40,599 nt of DNA from the NCBI RefSeq assembly GCF_002760615.1, contig NZ_AWWI01000138.1:1-40599 (forward strand), written 5' to 3'. The number at the start of each line of letters is the position of its first letter. Within the stretch, counting starts at the first letter, position 1. Under the pieces are notes generated by a model. The model worked only from the letters and a program-made list of their open reading frames with translations. It was not told the DNA's origin and ran no database searches. This stretch comes from Puniceibacterium antarcticum. Its GTDB lineage: Bacteria; Pseudomonadota; Alphaproteobacteria; Rhodobacterales; Rhodobacteraceae. This document shows, in pieces, positions 34,036-40,599 of this stretch. A program made the position numbers and the translations under genes.

Positions 34036-34584
34036 ATGAGCAAGTTAGACCTTAAACACCGTGACCACATGCCCGAGGCGCTGCGCGTCTTGCTGGAAAC
34101 ATTCCCACGCGAAGACTGGGAGGCGCATCCGCATTTTTCGGGTCTGGTCGCGTTCTGGCTGGACAGGCATCTGATGTTCCGCAACCTGCTGGGCAGCCTT
34201 CAGAGCGATGCCGAGGCCGCCATCGACCGCAAGATCGACCCGCAGTCCCACAAGAAGCGGGTTTCGCAATATGGCGGCATGCTGGTCAGTCAGTTGCACG
34301 GTCATCATCAGATCGAAGACCACCATTATTTCCCGGTGCTGAGCAAGATGGAGCCAAAGCTTCTGAAAGGGTTTGATATCCTGGATGCGGACCACCATGC
34401 GATGGACGGGCTGCTGAACCGCTTTACCAGCTCTGCCAATGCGGTGCTGCAGGGCAAGGGCAAGCCGGGACCGTTCCACAAGGAGCTTTTGTCTTTTGGC
34501 GCGCTGCTTCATCGCCATCTGGAGGATGAAGAGGATCTGATCGTGCCGGTTATCCTAAAGCACGGTCCCTACGCGCTGGAATGA
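34036..34584 (+). CDS. Hemerythrin-like HHE domain protein
   Basis: A 182-residue four-helix protein. Metal ligand candidates are HLMFRN, HGHHQIEDHHYFPVL, DADHHAMDGLL and LLHRHLEDEEDLIVPVI, the His/Glu order of HHE/hemerythrin domains, which bind a di-iron site and O2 or NO or act as iron carriers. It probably follows the Usp gene in one FnrL-regulated transcript (46 bp gap). It has no signal peptide. AGAGGTGAG precedes the ATG. Confidence 0.85.
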   Translation: MSKLDLKHRDHMPEALRVLLETFPREDWEAHPHFSGLVAFWLDRHLMFRNLLGSLQSDAEAAIDRKIDPQSHKKRVSQYGGMLVSQLHGHHQIEDHHYFPVLSKMEPKLLKGFDILDADHHAMDGLLNRFTSSANAVLQGKGKPGPFHKELLSFGALLHRHLEDEEDLIVPVILKHGPYALE

Positions 34585-34591
34585 CGCGGGA

Positions 34592-35014
34592 TCAGCCCTT
34601 GGGCGTGCCTGCCGGAGTCTCTGCGGGTTTCTCTGCGAGAGTCTCTGCGGGATAAAGGGCCTGACACTGGCCGGTGTCGGCCTCTGCCGCCGTGCGCAGG
34701 AAGGGCAGGGTGGTGTTCAGTTCGGACATCCGGGCCTGAGCCACGGCGGTGTCCAGCGGCACACGGCGGGTCACCGGCTGGGTGTCGGTTTCCCAGCACT
34801 GGTAAAAGCCCCCGCTGGGCAGGCCGCACCAGCCGAAGGTCCGGCGTTGTTCAAAGCGGGTCTGAAAGACATAGCCGCGCGCCAGATCCTCGGCGATGCG
34901 GGCGCGTTCCTGCAGGGCCGCGCGATAGGGCGCGGCCGCATCCGATTCGCACCGTTCGCGCGGTGTGCCACAGGCGGCAAGCGCCAGAAGAGGGATGAGG
35001 AAGAGGATACGCAT
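34592..35014 (-). CDS. Predicted small lipoprotein
   Basis: A 140-residue protein with a lipoprotein signal peptide: LIPLLALAACGTPRERCES, lipobox LAAC with Cys15. The mature part is helical at first (YRAALQERARIAEDLARGY), then has four Cys (WCGLPSGGFYQCWET, GQCQALY) that may form disulfides. The C-terminus is a low-complexity tail (AETLAEKPAETPAGTPKG) from short DNA direct repeats of GTCTCTGCGGG type at about 34617-34650. No family is recognised. It is convergent with the hemerythrin gene (7 bp gap). Confidence 0.7.
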   Translation of the reverse strand: MRILFLIPLLALAACGTPRERCESDAAAPYRAALQERARIAEDLARGYVFQTRFEQRRTFGWCGLPSGGFYQCWETDTQPVTRRVPLDTAVAQARMSELNTTLPFLRTAAEADTGQCQALYPAETLAEKPAETPAGTPKG

Positions 35015-35152
35015 GATGGCACGCTACAGCAGTTCGGGTTGAACTTGAATCGGATATTCGCAGTCTCTGGCCGTGATTTCACGCGAAATCAGCGGTCCAG
35101 GTTTCCGCGGCAAACGCCGTGATGGCTGGCGCGGCAGGGCGTCGGGGGGGTG

Positions 35153-35407
35153 TCAGCCCTTGATCACGATCGCGTTTATCTTGCCCCAGCCGTTGTCTGC
35201 GTTCGAGGTATAATCGATCTTGATCAGATCGCCGGATTTCAGACCCTCTGGCACGACCTTGAGCGTTTCCAGCGACCAGACCGTCTTGTCGTCCATCACC
35301 AGAACATTGGCCTTGCGGTCAAATGCAACAACCCTGCCAGAGGTGCTGTCGGCAAATGCGGGGGCGGCAGCGGTCGCGAGCAGACAGGCGATGAGGAGCG
35401 GGCGCAT
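35153..35407 (-). CDS. Small exported protein, DUF1344-like
   Basis: An 84-residue protein. The signal peptide LLIACLLATAAAPAFAD is followed by a small beta-rich domain SGRVVAFDRKANVLVMDDKT and SGDLIKIDYTS. This resembles the DUF1344 type of alphaproteobacterial small periplasmic proteins, whose function is unknown. The family call is from memory, not from a search. Upstream it has AGGATCATCCCC before the ATG at 35407. The next gene on this strand is the lipoprotein gene, 139 bp away. Confidence 0.7.
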   Translation of the reverse strand: MRPLLIACLLATAAAPAFADSTSGRVVAFDRKANVLVMDDKTVWSLETLKVVPEGLKSGDLIKIDYTSNADNGWGKINAIVIKG

Positions 35408-35591
35408 GGGGATGATCCTTTGGATCTGAGGGTTAACACGCGCATGGTAGATGGTGCGGCTTTGCGCCCCTGCAAGATCTGGTACGGGTATATTTTTCGC
35501 AACCTTTTCAAACCGCTGTCCATGCGCGCCCTTTGTGGCCGGGGCCGGAATTCCCGTCCGCGCGTTTAAGGTAAATGCGAGCGATTATCAT

Positions 35592-35613
35592 GCGCAATAT
35601 CAATGTGTTGCGC
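35592..35613. promoter_or_regulatory. Inverted repeat upstream of the CDF transporter gene
   Basis: GCGCAA (35592-35597) and TTGCGC (35608-35613) are perfect inverted half-sites separated by 10 bp, 52 bp upstream of the GTG start. TGATAATCGCTCGC on the minus strand lies next to it. A metal-responsive repressor site is possible. The regulator is not identified. Confidence 0.35.
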
Positions 35614-35664
35614 GGGTCGAGTGGCGCTGCTATCAGCCGATTCTAACCTTGCGGGGACGCCGTT

Positions 35665-36555
35665 GTGAACACCACTATGAAACTCGCTTTTGGCAGCCTT
35701 CTGGTGGGGTTTGCTGTCCTCGGGCTCAAGGCTCTGGCCTGGTGGATGACCGGGTCTGTCGCGCTGCTGTCGGATGCGCTGGAAAGCACGGTCAACGTGG
35801 TGACGGCGATTGCCGCGCTGATCGCCATCCGCGTCGCGGCGCTGCCGGCGGATGCGAACCACCCCTATGGTCATCACAAGGCAGAATTCTTCAGCGCCAC
35901 TCTGGAAGGGGTAATGATCATCATCGCCGCGATGCTGATCATGCATCAGGCCTATGGCGGCTTCTTTGCCCCGAAGGTGATCGATGCCCCGATCGAGGGG
36001 CTGCTTGTCAATGGGGGCGCGACGGTGCTGAACGCGCTCTGGTGCTGGGTGCTGATCACCCGGGGTCGGGTGGAACGGTCGCCTGCACTGGTGGCGGATG
36101 GGCGGCATCTGCTGTCGGATGTCGTAACTTCCTGCGGCGTGGCCCTTGGCATCCTGCTGGCCTATGCGACGGGATGGTGGGTGTTGGACCCCGCGCTTGC
36201 AGCGCTGGTCGCGGTGAACATCCTGTGGTCGGGCTGGAAGGTGATCCGCGATTCCCTGAGTGGACTGCTGGATGAGGCCGTTCCCGAAGACACGCTGAAG
36301 GCAATTCGCGAGGTCATCTCGACCAAGGCCGGCGGCGCGGTCGAGGCGCATGATCTGCGCACGCGCCATGCGGGCAAGGTCACCTTTATCGACTTTCACC
36401 TTGTGGTGCCGGGCGAGATGTCGGTCGCCGAGGCGCATGAGGTCTGCGATCAGGTCGAGCATTGCCTGAAAGAAGTGGTCATTGATGCCAACGTGACCAT
36501 CCATGTTGAGCCGGAATTCAAGGCCAAGCACACTGGGATCATCGTTCTGGACTGA
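35665..36555 (+). CDS. Cation diffusion facilitator (CDF) family transporter
   Basis: A 296-residue transporter with six predicted helices and a C-terminal cytoplasmic domain. GSVALLSDALESTVNV marks TM2, HPYGHHKAEFFSATLEGV the following loop and TM3, and DGRHLLSDVVTSCGV TM5. CDF proteins export Zn, Fe, Mn or similar metals by proton antiport. In TM2 the two Asp of FieF-type transporters seem to be replaced by Glu and Asn (ALES-TVN), while the TM5 His/Asp pair (HLLSD) is kept, so selectivity is uncertain. The start is GTG at 35665 after GGGGACGCC; an ATG four codons later is a possible alternative. Confidence 0.88.
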   Translation: MNTTMKLAFGSLLVGFAVLGLKALAWWMTGSVALLSDALESTVNVVTAIAALIAIRVAALPADANHPYGHHKAEFFSATLEGVMIIIAAMLIMHQAYGGFFAPKVIDAPIEGLLVNGGATVLNALWCWVLITRGRVERSPALVADGRHLLSDVVTSCGVALGILLAYATGWWVLDPALAALVAVNILWSGWKVIRDSLSGLLDEAVPEDTLKAIREVISTKAGGAVEAHDLRTRHAGKVTFIDFHLVVPGEMSVAEAHEVCDQVEHCLKEVVIDANVTIHVEPEFKAKHTGIIVLD

Positions 36556-36582
36556 CCCGGTTGAGATTTGCGGCGGACATAG

Positions 36583-36612
36583 AAAAGACCTGTGCGGAGG
36601 GATACGCACAGG
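36583..36612. terminator. Intrinsic terminator between CDF gene and PLDc_N gene
   Basis: CCTGTGCG (36589-36596) and CGCACAGG (36605-36612) form a perfect 8-bp stem, 8-nt loop. On the minus strand it is followed by TCTTTTC, a proper U-tail, ending the gene at 36638. On the plus strand a CCTTT follows. Confidence 0.75.
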
Positions 36613-36637
36613 CCTTTGACCGTCCGGGCAAGACTGG

Positions 36638-36823
36638 TCAGATGCGGGCCGAAGCGCCGCGGGGTCCAGCCACGAGCCAGGCAATAAAGCCCAGCACAGG
36701 CAGGATGAATACCACCAGTGTCCACACAACTTTGGCCGCCGTGGAGGCGCCAGATGTGAGGATGTTGTAGATGGCGTAGATGTCAGCAACGAGGACGATC
36801 AGTCCTAGAAGTCCATATTCCAT
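36638..36823 (-). CDS. Small membrane protein with PLDc_N (phospholipase D N-terminal-like) domain
   Basis: A 61-residue protein with two membrane helices: MEYGLLGLIVLVADIYAIYN and KVVWTLVVFILPVLGFIAWL, followed by a short basic tail AGPRGASARI. The W-x-L-V-V-x-x-x-P-V-x-G pattern in helix 2 is the PLDc_N signature found at the start of cardiolipin synthases and in stand-alone small proteins. The ATG at 36823 has AGGAGGAAG upstream, a near-perfect ribosome-binding site; an upstream ATG at 36868 is unlikely. Terminator downstream. Confidence 0.85.
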   Translation of the reverse strand: MEYGLLGLIVLVADIYAIYNILTSGASTAAKVVWTLVVFILPVLGFIAWLVAGPRGASARI

Positions 36824-37003
36824 ATTGCTTCCTCCTGAGCGATTGTTTCGTACTTGCTGACAGGACAACGCATGGAGCAGGGGGTTTTGTTCCCGACGAT
36901 ATGAAAGCTGTCACAGATTGGCGGTTTTCTGCTGCAGGGAAGAGATCGACCGCCACGAGCAACGGGTCCTTGGCCGTGCTGCGCGGGTGACCTGAGGGGC
37001 GGC

Positions 37004-39199
37004 TTACCGTCCCCGTCGTTTCACATTGCCGCCGTGCATCCCGCCCCGCCCGGCGGTCGACCGTCCACGCCCCTTGACCGCCTCTTCCGAGGCGCGCTCA
37101 ACCGCCTGCTGGCGCGCCATGGGGTCGGCCGAGATGGCAAGGTCCACCGCTTCCAGCCGCTTGACCTCGTCCCGAAGGCGGGCGGCTTCTTCGAACTCCA
37201 GGTTTTCGGCGGCCTTGCGCATGTCGATGCGCAGCCCCTCAAGCACCGTTTGCAGATTGCCACCATGGGTCTTGTCCACCTTGGCGGTGACCCGGCTCAT
37301 GTCCGTGTCGCCCTTGTAGATGCCTGACATCACATCATCGATGTTCTTCTTGATCGTTGCCGGGGTGATGTTGTGCTCGACATTATAGGCGATCTGCTTT
37401 TCCCGGCGCCGGTCAGTTTCGCCCATGGCGCGCTCCATTGAGCCGGTGATGCGGTCCGCATACATGATCACGCGGCCTTCGACATTGCGCGCAGCACGCC
37501 CGATGGTCTGGATGAGCGAGGTTTCAGAACGCAGAAACCCCTCTTTGTCCGCGTCCAGAATGGCAACCAGCCCGCATTCCGGGATATCCAGCCCCTCGCG
37601 CAGCAGGTTGATCCCGATCAGCACGTCAAAGGCACCAAGGCGAAGGTCGCGCAGGATCTCGATCCGCTCAAGCGTGTCGATGTCCGAGTGCATGTAGCGC
37701 ACCCTGATGCCCTGTTCGTGCATGTATTCGGTCAGATCCTCTGACATGCGTTTGGTCAGGGTGGTCACCAGCGTGCGGAAGCCATTGGCGGCCACCTTGC
37801 GCACCTCATCCAGCAGGTCATCGACCTGCGTATCGACCGGGCGGATTTCGATGTATGGGTCGATCAGGCCGGTGGGGCGGATGACCTGTTCGGTGAAGAC
37901 GCCGCCGGTCTGTTCCAACTCCCAGGCCGAGGGGGTGGCCGAGACAAAGACCGATTGGGGGCGCATGGCATCCCATTCCTCGAACTTCAAGGGGCGGTTG
38001 TCCATGCAGGAAGGCAGGCGGAAGCCGTGTTCGGCCAGGGTGAATTTGCGCCGGTAGTCACCTTTGTACATGCCGCCGATCTGCGGCACCGAGACGTGGG
38101 ATTCGTCGGCAAAAACGATGGCATTGTCGGGGATGAATTCGAACAGGGTGGGGGGCGGCTCGCCCGGTGCGCGGCCTGTCAGGTAGCGTGAATAGTTTTC
38201 GATGCCGTTGCAGACGCCGGTCGCCTCGATCATCTCGATGTCGAAATTGGTGCGCTGTTCCAGACGCTGGGCCTCAAGCAATTTGCCGTCATTCACCAGC
38301 TGGTCAAGCCGCTGGCGCAGTTCCTTCTTGATGGAGATCACCGCCTGATTGAGCGTGGGTTTCGGCGTGACATAGTGCGAATTGGCATAGACGCGGATAC
38401 GGTCGAATGTGCCGGTCTTTTCGCCAGTCAGCGGGTCGAATTCGGTGATCGATTCGAGTTCTTCGCCAAAGAAGGACAGTTTCCAGGCGCGGTCTTCGAG
38501 GTGGGCGGGAAAGATTTCCAGAGAATCGCCGCGCACCCGGAAGGTGCCGCGCTGGAAGGCCTGATCGTTGCGCTTGTACTGCTGCACGATGAGGTCCGCG
38601 ATGATCTTGCGCTGATCGTAATCACTGCCGACCAGCAGATCCTGCGTCATCGCGCCATAGGTTTCCACCGACCCGATGCCATAGATGCAGGACACCGAGG
38701 CCACGATGATCACATCGTCGCGTTCCAGAAGCGCCCGGGTGGCCGAGTGGCGCATCCGGTCAATCTGTTCGTTGATCTGGGATTCTTTCTCGATATAGGT
38801 GTCAGAGCGCGCCACATAGGCTTCGGGCTGATAGTAGTCATAGAAGCTGACGAAATACTCGACCGCGTTGTCGGGAAAGAAGCCCTTGAATTCGCCGTAT
38901 AATTGCGCGGCAAGCGTCTTGTTGGGGGCAAGGATGATCGCGGGACGCTGGGTTTCCTCGATCACCTTGGCCATGGTGAAGGTCTTGCCCGTGCCGGTGG
39001 CACCCAACAGCACCTGATCCCGCTCGCCCGCCATCACGCCGCCTGCAAGTTCCTTGATCGCGGTGGGCTGATCGCCGGCCGGTTCAAAATCCGTCGCCAT
39101 GCGAAAACGGATTCCGCCTTCGAGCTTTTCGCGCTGTTTCACGTCCGGCGCGGGCGCGTGCATCAGAGCTTCGGACTTGTCGGAATGGGCAAAGGGCAT
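37004..39199 (-). CDS. uvrB: Excinuclease ABC subunit B (UvrB)
   Basis: A 731-residue DNA-repair helicase of nucleotide excision repair. Walker A is [14 protein letters not shown], the damage-sensing beta-hairpin region [15 protein letters not shown], Walker [12 protein letters not shown], helicase motifs ISATP-type [12 protein letters not shown] and QTIGRAARN, and the C-terminal UVR motif [18 protein letters not shown]. The last ~40 residues are Gly/Arg/Lys-rich ([11 protein letters not shown]), a tail usual in alphaproteobacteria. The N-terminus has about 30 residues before the family core; GAGGTTAG precedes the ATG. No clear GTTC-N7-GTTC SOS box was found upstream. Confidence 0.96.
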   Translation of the reverse strand: MPFAHSDKSEALMHAPAPDVKQREKLEGGIRFRMATDFEPAGDQPTAIKELAGGVMAGERDQVLLGATGTGKTFTMAKVIEETQRPAIILAPNKTLAAQLYGEFKGFFPDNAVEYFVSFYDYYQPEAYVARSDTYIEKESQINEQIDRMRHSATRALLERDDVIIVASVSCIYGIGSVETYGAMTQDLLVGSDYDQRKIIADLIVQQYKRNDQAFQRGTFRVRGDSLEIFPAHLEDRAWKLSFFGEELESITEFDPLTGEKTGTFDRIRVYANSHYVTPKPTLNQAVISIKKELRQRLDQLVNDGKLLEAQRLEQRTNFDIEMIEATGVCNGIENYSRYLTGRAPGEPPPTLFEFIPDNAIVFADESHVSVPQIGGMYKGDYRRKFTLAEHGFRLPSCMDNRPLKFEEWDAMRPQSVFVSATPSAWELEQTGGVFTEQVIRPTGLIDPYIEIRPVDTQVDDLLDEVRKVAANGFRTLVTTLTKRMSEDLTEYMHEQGIRVRYMHSDIDTLERIEILRDLRLGAFDVLIGINLLREGLDIPECGLVAILDADKEGFLRSETSLIQTIGRAARNVEGRVIMYADRITGSMERAMGETDRRREKQIAYNVEHNITPATIKKNIDDVMSGIYKGDTDMSRVTAKVDKTHGGNLQTVLEGLRIDMRKAAENLEFEEAARLRDEVKRLEAVDLAISADPMARQQAVERASEEAVKGRGRSTAGRGGMHGGNVKRRGR

Positions 39200-39504
39200 G
39201 ATCTAACCTCGTGGCGTGCCTCACACAGGTGTCGTTTGCGGCGGCATATTCAAGGCATCATCTTTTGTCAGGCGCAGCGCTTCGGGTAAAGAGGTGGACG
39301 GTCTGGCTGCTGACATCGGGTGTCAGGAGAAGGCTGCGGCACGGGTTTTGCGACATCTGCCTGAAAAGTCGGCAGAGTGGTTTTTGCTGAACTCGCGTCA
39401 AAAGTGTCGCATATTTGAGTGATAGTGATGCCTTTTCAAGGTCTTGATCTGAATTTCCCGATGACTTTGGCCCGTTTCGTGTTCATTTTAAGTGAAATTT
39501 TCAT
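39200..39504. other. Intergenic region upstream of uvrB; two small hairpins, no gene
   Basis: About 300 bp without a convincing gene. CTGACA-TCGGG-TGTCAG (39310-39326) and CTGCC-N9-GGCAG (39357-39375) are perfect short hairpins. The AT-rich tract at 39470-39504 lies upstream of the RNA candidate. The uvrB promoter must lie here on the minus strand, but I could not place it. Confidence 0.3.
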
Positions 39505-39534
39505 TTGGTCCTGCGCATGCCACCCTCCTAAGAT
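39505..39534 (+). promoter_or_regulatory. Candidate sigma-70 promoter before the hairpin at 39538
   Basis: TTGGTC (39505-39510) and TAAGAT (39529-39534) are separated by 18 bp. Transcription would start near 39541, at the first arm of the long hairpin. Both boxes match consensus only partly. Confidence 0.35.
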
Positions 39535-39537
39535 AAA

Positions 39538-39629
39538 GAGCAAGCAGCCTGTGTGCCGCACGAGGCGATCACGTCTCCCGCTCCCCTCGCTCTCCCTGTG
39601 ATGATCTGTCCGGCTCGGGCTGCTTGCTC
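39538..39629 (+). ncRNA. Candidate structured small RNA (long nested hairpin with CU-rich loop)
   Basis: Three nested stems line up: GAGCAAGCAGCC / GGCTGCTTGCTC (39538-39549 / 39618-39629, perfect 12 bp), GCCG / CGGC (39555-39558 / 39611-39614) and ATCAC / GTGAT (39568-39572 / 39598-39602). The 25-nt loop at 39573-39597 is almost only C and U, complementary to Shine-Dalgarno-like purine stretches, and CTCCTCCC follows the outer arm. CU-rich loops are typical of alphaproteobacterial trans-acting sRNAs. A partial promoter lies just upstream. The strand could also be the reverse. It does not look like a tRNA or SRP RNA. Confidence 0.4.
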
Positions 39630-39689
39630 CTCCCAGTCCCGCTCTGCGCCGGAAAGATCGGATGCGACATAAGACGCCGCCAGCGGTGC

Positions 39690-39718
39690 TTGCCCTCGCG
39701 GCACAAATTCGCGATAAT
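39690..39718 (+). promoter_or_regulatory. Sigma-70-type promoter of the NDUFS4-like gene
   Basis: TTGCCC (39690-39695) and GATAAT (39713-39718) are separated by exactly 17 bp; transcription should begin near 39726, giving a ~20-nt leader with AGAGGGTG before the ATG at 39746. Confidence 0.65.
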
Positions 39719-39745
39719 GGCGCAATTCAATTCAGAGGGTGTCCC

Positions 39746-40057
39746 ATGCGCGCGCGTATCTATCAGCCGGCTCGAACCGCCATGTCCTCGGGTCAGGCCA
39801 AGACCCATCACTGGGTTCTGGAATTTGCACCGGACTCGGCGCGCGAAGTGGATCCGCTGATGGGCTGGACCTCTTCCACAGACACACAGGCTCAGGTGCG
39901 CTTGCGGTTCGATTCCAAGGAAGCCGCGCTGGATTATGCCCGCGACAATGGCATAGAGGCGATGGTGTCCGACCCGAAAAAGCGCAAATCCAATATCCGC
40001 CCGCGCGGCTACGCAGAAAACTTTGCCGTCGATCGCCGGGGCGCCTGGACGCACTGA
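39746..40057 (+). CDS. NADH:ubiquinone oxidoreductase NDUFS4-like accessory subunit (ETC complex I subunit)
   Basis: A 103-residue protein matching the ETC complex I subunit region known from mitochondrial NDUFS4 (18 kDa): [49 protein letters not shown], then [19 protein letters not shown] and a basic C-terminal end ([17 protein letters not shown]). Alphaproteobacteria carry this accessory complex I subunit outside the nuo operon, as here. I chose the ATG at 39746, since the upstream ATG at 39662 lies before the promoter. It is the last intact gene before the mobile-element debris. Confidence 0.9.
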   Translation: MRARIYQPARTAMSSGQAKTHHWVLEFAPDSAREVDPLMGWTSSTDTQAQVRLRFDSKEAALDYARDNGIEAMVSDPKKRKSNIRPRGYAENFAVDRRGAWTH

Positions 40058-40060
40058 GGG

Positions 40061-40120
40061 TGTAAATCGGGGCAAAGTTGTCTCGAAATCGGGGCAAGGA
40101 TCTCGCGAAATCGATTCGAC
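40061..40120 (+). mobile_element. IS21-family-like terminal end (solo remnant)
   Basis: Starting at TGTAAATCGGGGCAAAG, just 3 bp after the preceding stop codon, AAATCG occurs three times at exact 22-bp spacing (40064, 40086, 40108); the first two units share AAATCGGGGCAA. A TG-start with multiple spaced repeats of this kind is the terminal structure of IS21-family elements. No istA/istB genes follow, so only an end remains. Confidence 0.45.
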
Positions 40121-40494
40121 CTCAATATGTCGTGTCTTAAGTGTGCGATGCACCAAAATGTTGAATGCGACGAGTCCGCTCGGATAGCGGCCTATAAGAT
40201 CACTGAAAAAGCCTGGTGCGGCACACGAACCGGCAGAACAGGGTGAGTTTTGCGCTCTCTCGATAAGCTGATCAAAACCTCTTGTGAGCCGCATTGATCG
40301 GTTCTTCGAGAACAGTTGCTCAAAATCCTTTTCAGCGGCTTGTTAACGCTTTCAGTTTTTCCTCAGTCCGAAATCTCAGATCTAAAAACGAGTGACGACA
40401 CGAACCTGAAAGCTGCCGCCTGACATGAGACCAATGCTATAGCTTATTGCGGCAGAAAGCTGGTCGAAAAACCAGAACCAGCTCTGGTGTGTGT
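40121..40494. other. Unassigned AT-richer stretch between IS remnant and tRNA fragment
   Basis: About 370 bp with no convincing gene, terminator or RNA. Base composition is lower in GC than the rest of the window, consistent with degraded accessory DNA. I see no transposase motif in any frame. Confidence 0.3.
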
Positions 40495-40540
40495 CGCGGG
40501 TTGGAGCAGCTCTTCGGGCTCATAATCTGAAGGTCGTAGG
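40495..40540 (+). pseudogene. Decayed 5' part of an initiator tRNA-Met (CAT) gene
   Basis: CGCGGG at 40495-40500, TGGAGCAGC, then TTCGGGCTCATAATCTGAAG and GTCGTAGG match the 5' two-thirds of alphaproteobacterial tRNA-fMet, with CAT anticodon in CTCATAA. About eight D-loop bases (CCGGTAGC in the normal gene) are missing. The 3' side of the anticodon stem has changed (TCTGA). The T-arm and acceptor end are replaced from 40541 by an IS-like sequence. It is therefore non-functional. Confidence 0.6.
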
Positions 40541-40599
40541 GGCGCTGTTGCATAAATCTGAAACTGGCCGCAGCTCCCCTTTCCCCGGACACACTTATC
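40541..40599. mobile_element. Start of an IS5/IS903-like insertion element (partial)
   Basis: GGCGCTGTTGCATAAATC at 40541-40558 closely resembles the terminal inverted repeat of IS5-family IS903-group elements (GGCTTTGTTGAATAAATC in IS903). The rest of the element, including any transposase, lies beyond the window. It abuts the truncated tRNA exactly, so insertion or a later deletion removed the 3' tRNA end. Confidence 0.6.

Noticed and set aside
34617-34650. CRISPR-like or functional tandem repeat
   Set aside because: The short GTCTCTGCGGG-type repeats are within the low-complexity C-terminus of the lipoprotein gene and have no spacer structure.
39200-39540. LexA/SOS box for uvrB
   Set aside because: Searched for GTTC-N7-GTTC and its reverse; only single GTTC or GAAC half-sites (for example near 39481 and 39390) were found.
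39538-39640. tRNA or SRP RNA at the long hairpin
   Set aside because: No T-arm GTTCGAATCC-type block, no cloverleaf and no SRP GGAAGGA..GCAGC tetraloop region fit on either strand.

Overview
The window looks like chromosomal DNA of a marine alphaproteobacterium of the Rhodobacterales (Roseobacter group). The evidence is a class I lysyl-tRNA synthetase, a second-type GltX, a tandem glycine riboswitch in front of gcvTHP, an FnrL-type box, a complex I NDUFS4-like subunit, high GC with strong GC3, and two copies of an intergenic repeat I associate with this order. Most genes are housekeeping. Both edges are mobile-element debris: the right end of an IS66-family element at 1-241, and at 40061-40599 an IS21-like end, a decayed initiator-tRNA fragment and the start of an IS5/IS903-like element.

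Layout. 320-1945: a small zinc-metallopeptidase, a 2OG-Fe(II) oxygenase and an RNA 2',3'-cyclic phosphodiesterase. 2119-3349: an unknown small ORF and a pseudogene with one frameshift and three in-frame stops. 3462-6715: gltX, convergent with a DUF2254 membrane protein that is translationally coupled to a gamma-glutamylcyclotransferase-like gene. 6884-11785: a tandem glycine riboswitch and gcvT-gcvH-gcvP, the glycine cleavage operon; GcvT carries an unusual His/Cys-rich N-terminus. 11832-16674: an inositol monophosphatase-like gene, then an FtsX-type permease and its ATPase (ybbP/ybbA-like) divergent from tesA.

16742-22425: two cold-shock proteins, two small membrane proteins, a geranylgeranyl-reductase-family flavoprotein, an L,D-transpeptidase and ettA. 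22616-29782: a chemoreceptor with an xWxxF-type C-terminus, nadD, dacB (PBP4), a TerB-family gene and lysS. 29917-33380: DUF4864, a PPOX-family flavoprotein, a predicted outer-membrane protein, a ParA-family ATPase and an uncharacterised, possibly kinase-fold protein. 33511-34584: a perfect TTGAT-N4-ATCAA box in front of a universal stress protein and a hemerythrin gene, a probable low-oxygen unit. 34592-40057: two small exported proteins, a CDF metal transporter, a small PLDc_N membrane protein, uvrB, a candidate structured RNA and an NDUFS4-like gene.

No CRISPR array, phage, secretion or defence system is visible. The most unusual items are the GcvT N-terminal extension and its riboswitch platform, the pseudogene with preserved frame, the hairpin RNA candidate upstream of the NDUFS4 gene, and the tRNA/IS junction at the right edge. 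Family assignments come from motif and sequence recall, not from searches.
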